Source of the DNA: Bacteriovorax stolpii
Lineage (GTDB): Bacteria; Bdellovibrionota; Bacteriovoracia; Bacteriovoracales; Bacteriovoracaceae
Direction of reading: 5' to 3'
DNA length: 40,984 bases
NCBI GenBank assembly: GCA_945860895.1
Contig: CAMASK010000020.1
Span: 1 to 40,984, forward strand
Of this stretch, positions 7,959 through 17,112 are shown piece after piece. The notes under the pieces are model-generated. The model made no database searches, had not been told where the DNA came from, and saw only the letters and a list, made by a program, of their open reading frames with translations. Within the stretch, counting starts at the first letter, position 1, and each line of letters starts with the position of its first letter. The position numbers were made by a program, and so were the translations under genes.

Positions 7959-8879
7959 TTATTTTGGAGAGCAACGGCTGGAGTAGCTGATCAGTAATTT
8001 ATCTTTACCAACAATATCAGTAGCAGGCGTTCGTTGTGGTCCCTGCTGCATATAGGCAAGGCGCTTCTTATCGTTCTCACACACTTTTTTTAGCACTAAA
8101 TCGTACTCCATTAAGGCAGCAAGGGGATAAGGAACACCGTAAGCGGAGGAAATAAAATTTATTTTTTCAGGTTTTAGGTCTGAAAATGAGCTAGCAATGC
8201 TCCTACTTTCTAATTGTTTGCGAAAACCCGAGTAATATGATCCAACATGGTAAAATAATTCAACTGCTTTTGTATAAGATAAATCTCCACGCTCATTTTC
8301 TATTTTCTCACAATGTGAATGAGTACTGGCCTTGCGGGAGAATAACTCACGCAACACACGGCATTCAGTCAAAAAAGCTTGCACTTCACCCCCATCGCCT
8401 TCGATGGTGGACTTTATAAAATCCTTTACATTGAAATTTTCTGAGTATGGATTAAAACTTTCTCGATAAACAAAATGTGTTAACTCATGGGCCAAATCTA
8501 AGAGCGCATTGTCCCAGCTTAAATAGCGACTAAGATAAACCACTGAGCGTGATTCATAAATAACTTGTTCAGGAGTAAGGGGAGAAAATTTGCGCACCAA
8601 AGTGGTATCAGTCAAAGACCCTTCACCTACTTTAACCACATCCGGTAAAGTGTTACCCATACGAGAAGCTTTATACGTGGCTTCTTTAATTAATCTTTCA
8701 CCAGTATGGGAGCGACTTAAGAGCTCAAAGAGTTTTCTAAAATTAAGTTCTTCACTGGAGGTATAATCCATCCATGTGCCACGAGTGATTTGACCTTCAA
8801 TATGAATAGTTTTTTCCTCTGCCGCTGAGAGAGAGAGTGTTGTCAGAAAAGTGAGCAATAAGAGTGAGCAGTACTTCAT
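7959..8879 (-). CDS. Exported putative zinc metallopeptidase (HExxH)
   Basis: 306 residues from ATG 8879. The signal peptide is MKYCSLLLLTFLTTLSLSAA. The zinc motif HELTH is at residues 131-135 (LLDLAHELTHFVYRES), and a glutamate at E165 in a GGEVQAFLTE helix is well placed as third ligand, as in gluzincins. I do not know the family beyond this motif. An upstream GTG at 8897 would add six residues before the signal peptide; the ATG gives the cleaner leader. It follows the COG3014 gene by 48 bp on the same strand, so it may be the last gene of the LPP20/LpoB operon, which points to an envelope substrate. Confidence 0.6.
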   Translation of the reverse strand: MKYCSLLLLTFLTTLSLSAAEEKTIHIEGQITRGTWMDYTSSEELNFRKLFELLSRSHTGERLIKEATYKASRMGNTLPDVVKVGEGSLTDTTLVRKFSPLTPEQVIYESRSVVYLSRYLSWDNALLDLAHELTHFVYRESFNPYSENFNVKDFIKSTIEGDGGEVQAFLTECRVLRELFSRKASTHSHCEKIENERGDLSYTKAVELFYHVGSYYSGFRKQLESRSIASSFSDLKPEKINFISSAYGVPYPLAALMEYDLVLKKVCENDKKRLAYMQQGPQRTPATDIVGKDKLLISYSSRCSPK

Positions 8880-8927
8880 TAGTCTGCTTCTCGGCACTCC
8901 CCAAAGGTTCTGAAGAAAAAAACTAGA

Positions 8928-10574
8928 TTATGGTTGAACTAATCTGAAAGAATGGATGCTCTTACCTGAGTTGTTTACCTTGATATTTCCCAGGATTTTC
9001 AAATTTGCGGTCACAACTTCACTTCCCGTTGGTATTAGGGCAATTTGATAATTTCCGGCCGCCAAATTAACTTCTGTCATTCTGAACAACTGAGGCAGCG
9101 TCGTCCAGTGACGGGTGTCGGCCTTTTCAAGAGCAGCTATGCCCTTTGAAGCTCCCACATAGGTGGCCATAGAAGCGGCGTGAGCAATAAAGGCACCTTT
9201 ATCTTTTAATTTATTATAAACCTGCATGGCTGCAACAATGGCCAGAAGATGTTTCACCGCTACCCGAGTTCCGGTTTTTACATAATGATTTACAATATCC
9301 TCTTCCAGGACAAGTTTTGCAATATCACCATTTTCCGACACGATCGCCAGCGCCTCACTTCTTAAAACACTTCCCTTCTCATCAAGGATAACAAGTTTTA
9401 GATCTTTAACTACTGGTGAATTTTCGATCATAGGTAATTCAAAGGCTATTGCCGCTTCCTGAACTGCCAATCTCGTCACATCATGAGCGAAAATAAAACT
9501 TCCAGTACTGCTAGCTGCTTGTGGATTCATCCCCAGATTAGTCATGGCAAAAGCTGTTAAAACTTCTGCGCCAACAGTAGAAATAAAAGCTTTGGCACCA
9601 GGACTATCAATGGAATCAATGGCACCCTTTAATCCGAAGTTAAAAACTTTTCCCACTTTCTCAGGAATCAGTCCCTCTTCCAGAACAATCACCACATTGG
9701 CAGTAGGTTCATCAAGCTTCTTCACGACTTCCTCAGAAGGTTTCATCATTTTTAACAATGAATTGAGTTCCGAGCTTCTCATGTCTTTAGTCAGACTCAG
9801 AATTTTATATTGAATAAAATTCTTCAGATCTTTTTGAGCATTCGTAGCCAGATAGGAGCTTTCTTCTGGTTTTTTTCCATCAACAAGTGCCTTGATATAG
9901 TCAGCATTAGAAGTATTGAAAACAGAGAATGCTCCACCCATTCCATCAAGAATCTGCAAGGCATCTTTATAAAGCTGTAAGGCAATTTGTTTATCGTTAC
10001 GGATCTGACTGACTTCGTGAACTTCAGCTCCAAAAATCTTAAGCATCAGATCAGTTTGATAAATGGTTTTTGCGGCTGCACTTCTTTGCAACTCTGAAAA
10101 GTAAGAGTCCCACGCCAGAATAGTTGCACGGGCCCCTTGAAGATCAAGCTTCTCCTGATTTTTCAAGAAGCGGGAATAATAAGCCTTGGATAAAAAATAG
10201 TGAGCGTACGATCTCTCATAACTAGCTCCATAAAAAACATCAGAAGCATCGTTGATCAGAAAACTAGCGGCTTTGGCCGATATTTTTTTTGTATAGAGTT
10301 TATCGATAAGATCTATGGCAGCTGAGAGATGTTTAATTGCTTCAGTTTCATTACTCTGGCTCAAGGCAAGAGTTCCAGCTTCAAGCTCCCAGAGTAATTC
10401 ACTGTTTTTTTCTTTTTCAAGACCGCTGTCTTTTAAAAGAACTGTGGCTTTTGGTAAATCTCCAGCTGCATAGGCTTCCCTGTAGGCCTTCATTTTATCT
10501 TTCAACCTGGAGGCACAGCCTCCAAGCGTGAGAAGCAAAATAATTAGGGGAAAATTAAAAAAAGTTTTTACCAT
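8928..10574 (-). CDS. COG3014-type lipoprotein with helical repeats
   Basis: 548 residues. The signal peptide ends in a good lipobox (LTLGGC, Cys20). Residues 25-260 are TPR-like helices (YREAYAAGDLPKATVLLKD and similar). A middle block with VVIVLEEGLIPEKVGKVFNF and the alanine-rich segment after it resembles COG3014 proteins, which I know as neighbours of LpoB and LPP20 genes. The C-terminal 100 residues look like a small beta domain (MTEVNLAAGNYQIALIPTG). Function is unknown; context suggests a periplasmic assembly linked to peptidoglycan synthesis. The start overlaps the LpoB-like gene by 7 bp. Confidence 0.7.
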   Translation of the reverse strand: MVKTFFNFPLIILLLTLGGCASRLKDKMKAYREAYAAGDLPKATVLLKDSGLEKEKNSELLWELEAGTLALSQSNETEAIKHLSAAIDLIDKLYTKKISAKAASFLINDASDVFYGASYERSYAHYFLSKAYYSRFLKNQEKLDLQGARATILAWDSYFSELQRSAAAKTIYQTDLMLKIFGAEVHEVSQIRNDKQIALQLYKDALQILDGMGGAFSVFNTSNADYIKALVDGKKPEESSYLATNAQKDLKNFIQYKILSLTKDMRSSELNSLLKMMKPSEEVVKKLDEPTANVVIVLEEGLIPEKVGKVFNFGLKGAIDSIDSPGAKAFISTVGAEVLTAFAMTNLGMNPQAASSTGSFIFAHDVTRLAVQEAAIAFELPMIENSPVVKDLKLVILDEKGSVLRSEALAIVSENGDIAKLVLEEDIVNHYVKTGTRVAVKHLLAIVAAMQVYNKLKDKGAFIAHAASMATYVGASKGIAALEKADTRHWTTLPQLFRMTEVNLAAGNYQIALIPTGSEVVTANLKILGNIKVNNSGKSIHSFRLVQP

Positions 10575-11173
10575 GCAGATGCGTTTTTATCCGAATATTT
10601 GAAAACTTTCGTACGGGTACGAAGAAGTTCTGTAGCACGTTCAATATCAGTCATGCGAATGTTAACTGAATATTCTTTAATGGTTTTACCATCACGTTTC
10701 TCAGGCTTCATATAGACATTCCCGAAAATCATAACATCAGCACCAGTTTGCTTTCCAATTTTTTTAACCGTAGCAGGGTCTACCATTCCGTCATTCTGGT
10801 AAGTGATTTCCCCAAGAATTTTTTCACGGGCCTGATTATCCACCAGTTCAAATTCACCGGAAAGTGAGAGTTCATTTAGAAGCTCATCGTTTAAATCGCC
10901 GATCGGAAAATAGGCTTCTGATGACTGGTTCTGAACTTCAGCAATGAAAATTTTTGGTGTCTGGTGACGAGCCTTCATTTTCGTGAATCCTGGGTGGGCC
11001 TTGATCTGCTTTATGATGTCAGTTACAGCCTTGGTAGTATCAGCACTCATCCAGTTATCAGTAATGGCCAAGCCTTTTTCATCAGATTCATTTGCATCAA
11101 CTCTTTGGGCCTTAAAACTTCCACAAGAAGTCGCAAGTAGAGAAAGTGATAAAACGGTTACTAAAATTTTCAT
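10568..11173 (-). CDS. LpoB-like penicillin-binding protein activator
   Basis: 201 residues, lipoprotein (LLATSC lipobox, Cys17). The body matches the LpoB/COG3417 family: TPKIFIAEVQNQSSEAYFPI, GEFELVDNQAREKILGEI, KIGKQTGADVMIFGNVYM and a final YSVNIRMTDIE strand. E. coli LpoB reaches through the peptidoglycan from the outer membrane to activate PBP1b. This form has a short linker, so reach may differ. It sits between an LPP20 protein and the COG3014 lipoprotein, the combination seen in many non-enterobacterial genomes. PBP activation itself is inferred. Confidence 0.8.
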   Translation of the reverse strand: MKILVTVLSLSLLATSCGSFKAQRVDANESDEKGLAITDNWMSADTTKAVTDIIKQIKAHPGFTKMKARHQTPKIFIAEVQNQSSEAYFPIGDLNDELLNELSLSGEFELVDNQAREKILGEITYQNDGMVDPATVKKIGKQTGADVMIFGNVYMKPEKRDGKTIKEYSVNIRMTDIERATELLRTRTKVFKYSDKNASAW

Positions 11174-11182
11174 AGATACTCC

Positions 11183-11866
11183 TTATACTTCGCCTTTGCG
11201 GGCCTTTACAAAATCTTCATCAATCTGATCTAAAGCTTTCTTTACGTTTTCTTTTGTTTCAGGATCATCGGTCTTATTAACGATATCCTCAGACGCCTTT
11301 TCAATAGCTGCCTTAAGACGGTTAATTTCCATTTTCACCAGGGTGGCACAAGTAAAACCAACATGGTCTTTTTTAGCACCAAGTTTCTGCAGATAATAAC
11401 GCTTTTCCCAGTAAGTATTGATCACAGCTGCACCGTTAATCATGGCCTGAACTCTTTCAGCAAGAGTATTAGAAACAAACTCTCTCATTGGCTGGGTCTT
11501 AGGATTATTAGCATCTATCCCGGCCGCCCCCTCTTGAGACTCAGCTAAGGATTTTTGAATAAAAGTGGTAATTTCACCAGCAATATCTGCACGAAGATTG
11601 GCCTTGGCAAGATTGCAAGCAATTTCACGGCTAACTTTTGGTTCAGTCTCAAAAGAGAAATAGCGATATTTTGTATTATCCATGTTTTCCTGCTCAACCC
11701 AAGCAGTAGCGTCTTCAATCCAGCCAGGGCGGATATTGGAAGAAGCATCTCTTACTTCATAGTCACGTGCAATCGTAGCCGAATTGTCCACGTCTTTAAC
11801 TTTTTTCTTACTTGAGCAAGCCACACCCAAGGTGAGGACGAGCATAACGGACAATAGCTTCATCAT
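11183..11866 (-). CDS. LPP20-family lipoprotein
   Basis: 227 residues, lipobox LGVAC (Cys17). RPGWIEDATAWVEQ followed by a helix of alternating alanines (REIACNLAKANLRADIAGEI) is the LPP20 domain, named from a Helicobacter outer-membrane lipoprotein. The C-terminal third is a charged helix (about 180-227). It starts 16 bp after the upstream LPP20 gene and ends 9 bp before the LpoB-like gene, with an AGGAGCTCCT-type ribosome site just ahead. Its role in this operon is unknown. Confidence 0.75.
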   Translation of the reverse strand: MMKLLSVMLVLTLGVACSSKKKVKDVDNSATIARDYEVRDASSNIRPGWIEDATAWVEQENMDNTKYRYFSFETEPKVSREIACNLAKANLRADIAGEITTFIQKSLAESQEGAAGIDANNPKTQPMREFVSNTLAERVQAMINGAAVINTYWEKRYYLQKLGAKKDHVGFTCATLVKMEINRLKAAIEKASEDIVNKTDDPETKENVKKALDQIDEDFVKARKGEV

Positions 11867-11882
11867 AGGAGCTCCTTTAATC

Positions 11883-12842
11883 TTAATCTAAGTGTAGTTC
11901 AGACAGATGTTCTTCAATATAATCAATAAAAAGATGTTTTACTTTCAAGAGGGCATCGGCTTGAGTCCTGCCATTTACAGTTTCAGATGTGGCAATAGTT
12001 TTTCGTTTTTCGCCATCTACAGAACTAGTCAAAGAAAGAGTGAACGTATATTTTTCAAAGCCTGAAACATTGAGAAATTCTTTAATTGAGTCAACTTGCA
12101 GGCTAACAGCTTTAGAAGCTTCTCCTTTTACAATTTTAAACCCTGATTCGCTAAGAAGTTCAGTAACTTTCTCCGTCATCCAATCCGGCGCTTGCCCAAC
12201 TTTTAAAACAAGAGCTTCAATTTTAGGACGCGATTCTCTCCATTTAATAATTTGATCCCAGCTTACGCTGGAAGGTCGACCATCTTTGGCAACAATGGAG
12301 TAACGCTCATTCAGTTTTTCACGCTCTAAAAATAATTTAACAATTCGACGTAAATTTGTACGCTGATGGTTTCTCCAAAGTATTTCTAATTCTTGATCAA
12401 TTTTTGTAAGCCGATTTCCAAGCAACTCACTTGCCTTTACTCTATCGAGTGAAGCTAGGGAGTGAGAAAGACCGGCTTTTTTAAAATGTTGCTTGATCTG
12501 TACGGCTTCAAGAATCTGGTCTACCGATTCTTGGAGTGATTTTTGGACCTCTTCCCTAACTTGAGCTTGCCATGGGAAAATTTGGCTCCCGGTGGTAGTG
12601 GCAATTAATTCAGACTGCACCTTTACCTCAAAAATACTGGCAAGATTCAATTTGGCTTCACTATCGGATTGCGTGAAATTTTTACCTTCACCGGTAGCGC
12701 ATAATTCTGAATCTTCAATACAACTGTCGTATGGAGAATAAATCCAAGCTGGCAAATCTTTAGCAGTTTCGGAAAGTGTTGGTTTTGCCCCTTGAAAGAG
12801 AGCACAACTACCTAAAAGCAGATAAAAAAAGAGATATTTCAT
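11883..12842 (-). CDS. LPP20-domain lipoprotein, first gene of operon
   Basis: 319 residues, lipobox LLGSC (Cys13). The LPP20-like part is LPAWIYSPYDSC, LCATGEGKNF and SDSEAKLNLASIFEVKVQSE. Unlike its 227-residue neighbour it has a second half (about 170-319) with LVLKVGQAPDWMTEKVTELL and a beta-rich end; this resembles the anti-parallel fold of other outer-membrane-associated lipoproteins, but I cannot name it. No usable ribosome site is next to the ATG, and the promoter predicts a leader of only about 2 bases. Confidence 0.65.
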   Translation of the reverse strand: MKYLFFYLLLGSCALFQGAKPTLSETAKDLPAWIYSPYDSCIEDSELCATGEGKNFTQSDSEAKLNLASIFEVKVQSELIATTTGSQIFPWQAQVREEVQKSLQESVDQILEAVQIKQHFKKAGLSHSLASLDRVKASELLGNRLTKIDQELEILWRNHQRTNLRRIVKLFLEREKLNERYSIVAKDGRPSSVSWDQIIKWRESRPKIEALVLKVGQAPDWMTEKVTELLSESGFKIVKGEASKAVSLQVDSIKEFLNVSGFEKYTFTLSLTSSVDGEKRKTIATSETVNGRTQADALLKVKHLFIDYIEEHLSELHLD

Positions 12843-12850
12843 TTGCGAAA

Positions 12851-12879
12851 ATTTTGAACCTCTTAGGAATTAAAGTCAA
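12851..12879 (-). promoter_or_regulatory. Promoter of the LPP20/LpoB operon
   Basis: Minus strand TTGACT (12879-12874), 17-bp spacer, CAAAAT (12856-12851). The predicted start near 12844 is 2 bases before the ATG at 12842, which would make the message nearly leaderless. Confidence 0.45.
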
Positions 12880-12927
12880 TTGAAGTTAAAATTGACACCA
12901 AGCTTCACTCGAAGGCTTTTTTAGCAT

Positions 12928-12944
12928 TTAACAGAATCTTAACC
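12928..12944 (+). promoter_or_regulatory. Pho-box-like direct repeat
   Basis: TTAACA-GAATC-TTAACC: two TTAAC hexamers with an 11-bp period, the spacing that PhoB/PhoP dimers bind. It ends at about -35 relative to the predicted start of the two-component operon, the position expected for an activator. It suggests autoregulation by the PhoB-like product. Confidence 0.5.
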
Positions 12945-12963
12945 TTTCCGAGCGAAGCTGTTC

Positions 12964-12972
12964 TGGTATAAC
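12964..12972 (+). promoter_or_regulatory. Extended -10 element of the two-component operon
   Basis: TGGTATAAC: a TGn extension plus TATAAC. The hexamer ends 7 bases before the ATG at 12979, so transcription should start on the first base of the start codon. No good -35 hexamer is seen; the repeat at 12928-12944 takes its place. Confidence 0.55.
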
Positions 12973-12978
12973 AGCCGC

Positions 12979-13677
12979 ATGAAAATTCCTCAAATTCTGG
13001 TCATTGAAGATGAAATAGATATCCGAGATCTCATAAGTTTTCAGCTTAAGTCCGAGGGGTACGACGTTATAGCTGTGGAAAATGCTGATAAGGCAATATC
13101 CATCATAGAACGTGGAGAAAAAATTGATTTATTTGTTATCGACTGGATGCTACCAGGCGCCATGAATGGGCTGGATTTCACTAAAAAACTAAAAAACCAT
13201 AAAAACTATAAAGATCTCCCAATCATCATGCTCACTGCTTTGACTCAAGCCGAAAATATTGTAGCCGGGCTAGATGCGGGAGCAGACGACTATATAACTA
13301 AGCCTTTTGATCTGAATGTCCTCCAGGCAAGAGTGAGGGTTCAATTAAGAGGAAATCAGGTTAAAAAATCCGAGAATCCAGAACTACTGGATTTTGGTCT
13401 TTTGAAAATTGAAATCACAAAATGTCGCGTCTTCATCGAAAACGAAGAAATCACATTAACTTCAACCGAGTTCAAAATTCTTCTCCTGCTTGCCCAAAAA
13501 CCAGGTCATGTTTATACACGTGAGCAATTTATCAACAATATTCAGGGTGAAAACATCTTCGTTTCCGGAAGAACGATTGACACACATATTGCCGGCTTAA
13601 GAAAAAAATTAGCCGCTGCATCCAATATGATTGAAACTATCCGAGGCATCGGTTATAGATTCAAAGATGTCATCTGA
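12979..13677 (+). CDS. PhoB/OmpR-type response regulator
   Basis: 232 residues. Receiver domain: acidic pocket E10-D11-E12, phospho-acceptor D55 (FVIDWMLPG), T86 (IIMLTALTQ) and K108 (YITKPFD). The C-terminal winged helix (about 132-232) has LTSTEFKILLLLAQKPGHVY and SGRTIDTHIAGLRKKL with GIGYRF at the end, as in PhoB/PhoP. It overlaps the kinase gene by 11 bp. No ribosome site precedes the ATG, consistent with a leaderless message. PhoB assignment rests on sequence type plus the Pho-box-like repeat; the target genes are not visible here. Confidence 0.88.
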   Translation: MKIPQILVIEDEIDIRDLISFQLKSEGYDVIAVENADKAISIIERGEKIDLFVIDWMLPGAMNGLDFTKKLKNHKNYKDLPIIMLTALTQAENIVAGLDAGADDYITKPFDLNVLQARVRVQLRGNQVKKSENPELLDFGLLKIEITKCRVFIENEEITLTSTEFKILLLLAQKPGHVYTREQFINNIQGENIFVSGRTIDTHIAGLRKKLAAASNMIETIRGIGYRFKDVI

Positions 13678-15427
13678 AATTATTTATCCCTGGTTTTTCT
13701 TTTATCGGATAGCGCGACTATCTTTCTTGGTATTCTTACCAACGATATTTATCATTTTGTTTTTGTACCGATCATCCTACAAGGATGGATTGGTGTCTCA
13801 AATGACTCTTCAGGTGGAAGAAAATTTAAAAACCACTCAAGTTACACTGAATAAAGCAAAACTCGGTTGGCAGGAATGGTGTGAAAACCTTCGCCCTGAA
13901 CAAACTCGTTATGAACTCATTCGTAAAGATGGTTTAATTCTTTGTGACACTGATATTACAAGAAAAGGAAAAATTGTTGAAGATATGACGGACGTGACCG
14001 GAAGTCTTGAACATACTTTTTTTTCACAAGTCCGATATAGTGACTTCTTTGAGACCCAGTCCTTATTTGCCAGTTTAAAATTATCCAATGAGGTCATAAT
14101 ACGAAAGATTGTACCCATCACCTCGTTAAAAAATGACATGAACCGGTTTGATCGAGTTATTTTCCAAAAAATAGTGCCTACTGCTTTCCTCAGTTGGATC
14201 GTCTTTCTGATACTTTTTTATCATGCCTCCAAACCACTTGGCGGAATCTTAAATAAAGTAGAACAATTCAAGATTGATATACCCTTCAATAAAAACTTGC
14301 AGCTTCTCTATAAAAAAGATGAATGGTCCAGGATTTATGAAGCCTTGAATGAGGCTGATCATCAGTTAAAAACTCAAGTGGTAAAAGTACGAACTGAAAA
14401 TGAAAAGATTGCGGCAATATTAGAATCAATTTATGATGATATTATTGCCATTGATCCGTATGAAACCATCCTCTTTTATAACTCAAATTTTAAACGAAAC
14501 TTTATTCAGGAAAAAGCTTACAGGGAATTAGTTCCAAAACTATGGCACAAGTTCTCTGATGAAACTGTCCTGGAAGCTTTCAGATCCGTTTTAAAAAGCG
14601 GAGAAAAGGTTTCTATCAAGGGACTTAGATTTCTCTCTTCACAAAATCCCGACAGATATTTTGATCTCACAGTCACATCATTAAAAAACCCAGACGGGAA
14701 AATAAACGGTGCCTTGGGTGTCTTTTATGATGTCACTGATTTCAAATTAACAGAACAAATGCGTGTAGATTTTGTTGCCAATGTCTCGCATGAGATTCGC
14801 ACTCCCTTAACTTCCATTAAAGGCTATACCCAGGTTTTGGAAAATCAGAAGAGCAAGATAGACCCTTCTCTCCATTTATTTTTGGAAAAGATTGTTTCAA
14901 ACACCGAAAGAATGATCCTTCTTTTTACTGATCTTTTAAATTTATCAGTCATTGAATCCAAGAATATTATGAAATTTGAAGAGATCAACGTTAAGTCTCT
15001 CACAGAGCTGGCTTCAGAGAATATTCAGACGAACTATCCAGATAAATCAATTAATGTGACATATGATTTAAAGTTAGAAAACATTTATGGAGATAAACGA
15101 CTGTTAGAGCAAGTTGTCTCAAATCTATTGGACAATGCCTGCAAGTATGCAGGAGATAAAATCGATATTACTATTGCAACCTATCAAATAGAAGATCGAT
15201 CATGTATCAGGGTGTCTGATAATGGCCCAGGTATTGCCAAAGAGCACCTACAGAGAATTTTTGAAAGATTTTATCGCATAGATACATCACGAGAATCTTC
15301 ACGAGGCACTGGTCTTGGCCTTTCTATCGTAAAACATATCATAGCAAAGCACGGTGGAAGAATATGGGCAGAGAGTAAAGACACTCAGGGTTCAAGCTTC
15401 ATCATTGAATTGCCCCACCATACATAA
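13667..15427 (+). CDS. PhoR-like sensor histidine kinase
   Basis: 586 residues from ATG 13667. TM1 is about 18-34, a 135-residue extracytoplasmic part with LILCDTDITRKG, TM2 about 168-186, then a HAMP-like linker, a PAS domain (about 245-360, ending GVFYDVTDFK), HisKA with H375 in NVSHEIRTPLTSIKGY, and HATPase_c with NLLDNACKYAG, DNGPGI, RIFERFYRID and GTGLGLSIVKHI. All kinase boxes are intact. The frame extends back to TTG 13631 inside the regulator gene, but ATG 13667 fits the usual short overlap. The PAS-HisKA order matches PhoR, and the neighbour is PhoB-like; the signal could be phosphate, but that is inference. Confidence 0.9.
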   Translation: MSSEIIYPWFFFYRIARLSFLVFLPTIFIILFLYRSSYKDGLVSQMTLQVEENLKTTQVTLNKAKLGWQEWCENLRPEQTRYELIRKDGLILCDTDITRKGKIVEDMTDVTGSLEHTFFSQVRYSDFFETQSLFASLKLSNEVIIRKIVPITSLKNDMNRFDRVIFQKIVPTAFLSWIVFLILFYHASKPLGGILNKVEQFKIDIPFNKNLQLLYKKDEWSRIYEALNEADHQLKTQVVKVRTENEKIAAILESIYDDIIAIDPYETILFYNSNFKRNFIQEKAYRELVPKLWHKFSDETVLEAFRSVLKSGEKVSIKGLRFLSSQNPDRYFDLTVTSLKNPDGKINGALGVFYDVTDFKLTEQMRVDFVANVSHEIRTPLTSIKGYTQVLENQKSKIDPSLHLFLEKIVSNTERMILLFTDLLNLSVIESKNIMKFEEINVKSLTELASENIQTNYPDKSINVTYDLKLENIYGDKRLLEQVVSNLLDNACKYAGDKIDITIATYQIEDRSCIRVSDNGPGIAKEHLQRIFERFYRIDTSRESSRGTGLGLSIVKHIIAKHGGRIWAESKDTQGSSFIIELPHHT

Positions 15428-15438
15428 TAGAAAATTGA

Positions 15439-17046
15439 TCAGAAGATGTATTCTAATTCAAAACCACTGATATATTTTTTATAATCAAAGTTGTCTTTAT
15501 CGTCAGAAATATATCTCGAATAATCAAATTTCAAATTCCCATGTAAGTTTTTCTTGATAACTCTTGATAAACGAAAGGATGGATTAATTAAATATTCGAT
15601 ACCTCTATCTGAATTATTAATGGGATCAATCCTGGTAACGGCTATTCCCAAGCTGGGAGAGAACCAGTCTTTATACATCCCCATGATTAAGTCGGTCCTT
15701 ATCATTAATCCGTTTGTATCGTAAGAGCTACTCTTCACTTTCGTCACATCGTAACTACTATAGATTGCGAGCGTCTTAGATGTCATTGATATGTTCTGTT
15801 CAAAAATAATACTTAATGTTTTTGAATCTGAAGTATCCAGATAACTATCAAAAAATCTTCTTTTTAAGCGGATGGTAGAATCTCCTCCCCTGAAAAAATT
15901 AAAACGTTCACCTAGCATTAAAGTATGAGAGCGAAAAGCAAACTTAAGTTTTTGCTCTTCATTCACATCACGTTTGGCATCATTGTAATCATAATCAAAA
16001 AGAACAGACGCTGCCTTATTATTCCATGTGTGCTCATAAGTAGTACGAATGGCAGGGGCCAGAACATAGTTATCATTTCTATAGATCTCTGGGATTCGAT
16101 TTATGTAACGAATGTAGTTAAAACGAAATTCGGGGGCAATACTGATAAAATTACTAGGATAGAATGTAAATTTTCCCATGGCATCAGTGCGGGTATATCC
16201 TGAATTTTTTTTTGATTCGGCAATTTCCTGCTGTGTTGGAGAAAAAGTCACGTTTGAATCAATTCCATACTCAAGAGCTAACCGCATAAAGTATGGTGGT
16301 ATCTCTGTTGGCCTTCCATTTCGTAATTTAAAAAGAATCAAATCATACTTGTTTTGCAATTTAAGTATTTTTTCCTGGATCAAAGGTGCGAGTGGAGAAT
16401 TTTTATCCACCTCATAAGCAATTTGATACTGAGGAATCACATAATTTTCGATCGTTCTCAAAGCATCAGAATTTTTCTCAGCTTGCTCTAAGTAGATATC
16501 CCCGATCTGCATTTCTGCAGCTTGTCTGATTTCCATTGATTCAGATGCATCAATCTTTTTAATCGCCTGATAAAAAGTGATAGCTTTTTTTTTCTCACCC
16601 ATTTCTTTTGAAATGTAGGCAATGTAATAAAGCGACACAGCTCTTTTAAATTTTTTCTTTAAAGATTCTCTAAATTGAAGTCTAGCCTCAGATAACTTTT
16701 CTGCTGCAAATAAGGCCTGGCCGTATTCGTAGTTAAGATCAACTGGAGAATATTCCAAACCTAAAGCTTTATCAAAATTTTTAATGGCTTCAGAAAAATC
16801 CTGAAGTCGGTTATAACAAATAGCTTTCCAATAAAAGATAAGGCCTTTTGAAGTCTTTGACATCGAACTTGTAAATTCGAGATTATTTAATTCTGTAATG
16901 GTTGCCTCATATTTTCCTGACGAAAATTGATTTGAAGCCTCTTTAAATAGTGAATCTTTTGAATCTCCATAAAATTTCGCATTACTATCTTGAGCATTTG
17001 CAAATAAGCAAAATCCACAAATGAGAAGACCTAGCATCAACTTCAT
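15439..17046 (-). CDS. Outer-membrane protein with N-terminal TPRs and C-terminal beta-barrel
   Basis: 535 residues with a signal peptide (MKLMLGLLICGFCLFANA). Residues 28-225 are TPR repeats (FKEASNQFSSGKYEATITEL, FYWKAICYNRLQDFSEAIKN, YYIAYISKEMGEKKKAITFY). From about 250 to the end it alternates aromatic and polar residues as barrel strands do, and it ends in EYIF, the C-terminal aromatic that the Bam machine recognises. This TPR-plus-barrel layout is that of Slam (DUF560) proteins, which move lipoproteins to the cell surface; I cannot confirm the family from the sequence alone. It lies 66 bp downstream of the FecR gene, in one operon, with GGAAGAGA before the ATG. Confidence 0.65.
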   Translation of the reverse strand: MKLMLGLLICGFCLFANAQDSNAKFYGDSKDSLFKEASNQFSSGKYEATITELNNLEFTSSMSKTSKGLIFYWKAICYNRLQDFSEAIKNFDKALGLEYSPVDLNYEYGQALFAAEKLSEARLQFRESLKKKFKRAVSLYYIAYISKEMGEKKKAITFYQAIKKIDASESMEIRQAAEMQIGDIYLEQAEKNSDALRTIENYVIPQYQIAYEVDKNSPLAPLIQEKILKLQNKYDLILFKLRNGRPTEIPPYFMRLALEYGIDSNVTFSPTQQEIAESKKNSGYTRTDAMGKFTFYPSNFISIAPEFRFNYIRYINRIPEIYRNDNYVLAPAIRTTYEHTWNNKAASVLFDYDYNDAKRDVNEEQKLKFAFRSHTLMLGERFNFFRGGDSTIRLKRRFFDSYLDTSDSKTLSIIFEQNISMTSKTLAIYSSYDVTKVKSSSYDTNGLMIRTDLIMGMYKDWFSPSLGIAVTRIDPINNSDRGIEYLINPSFRLSRVIKKNLHGNLKFDYSRYISDDKDNFDYKKYISGFELEYIF

Positions 17047-17112
17047 TCTCTTCCTTAAGAATTGACCATATCTTTCTATGTTAGCAAAAAAAAATATTTA
17101 AAGTAAAAAATT

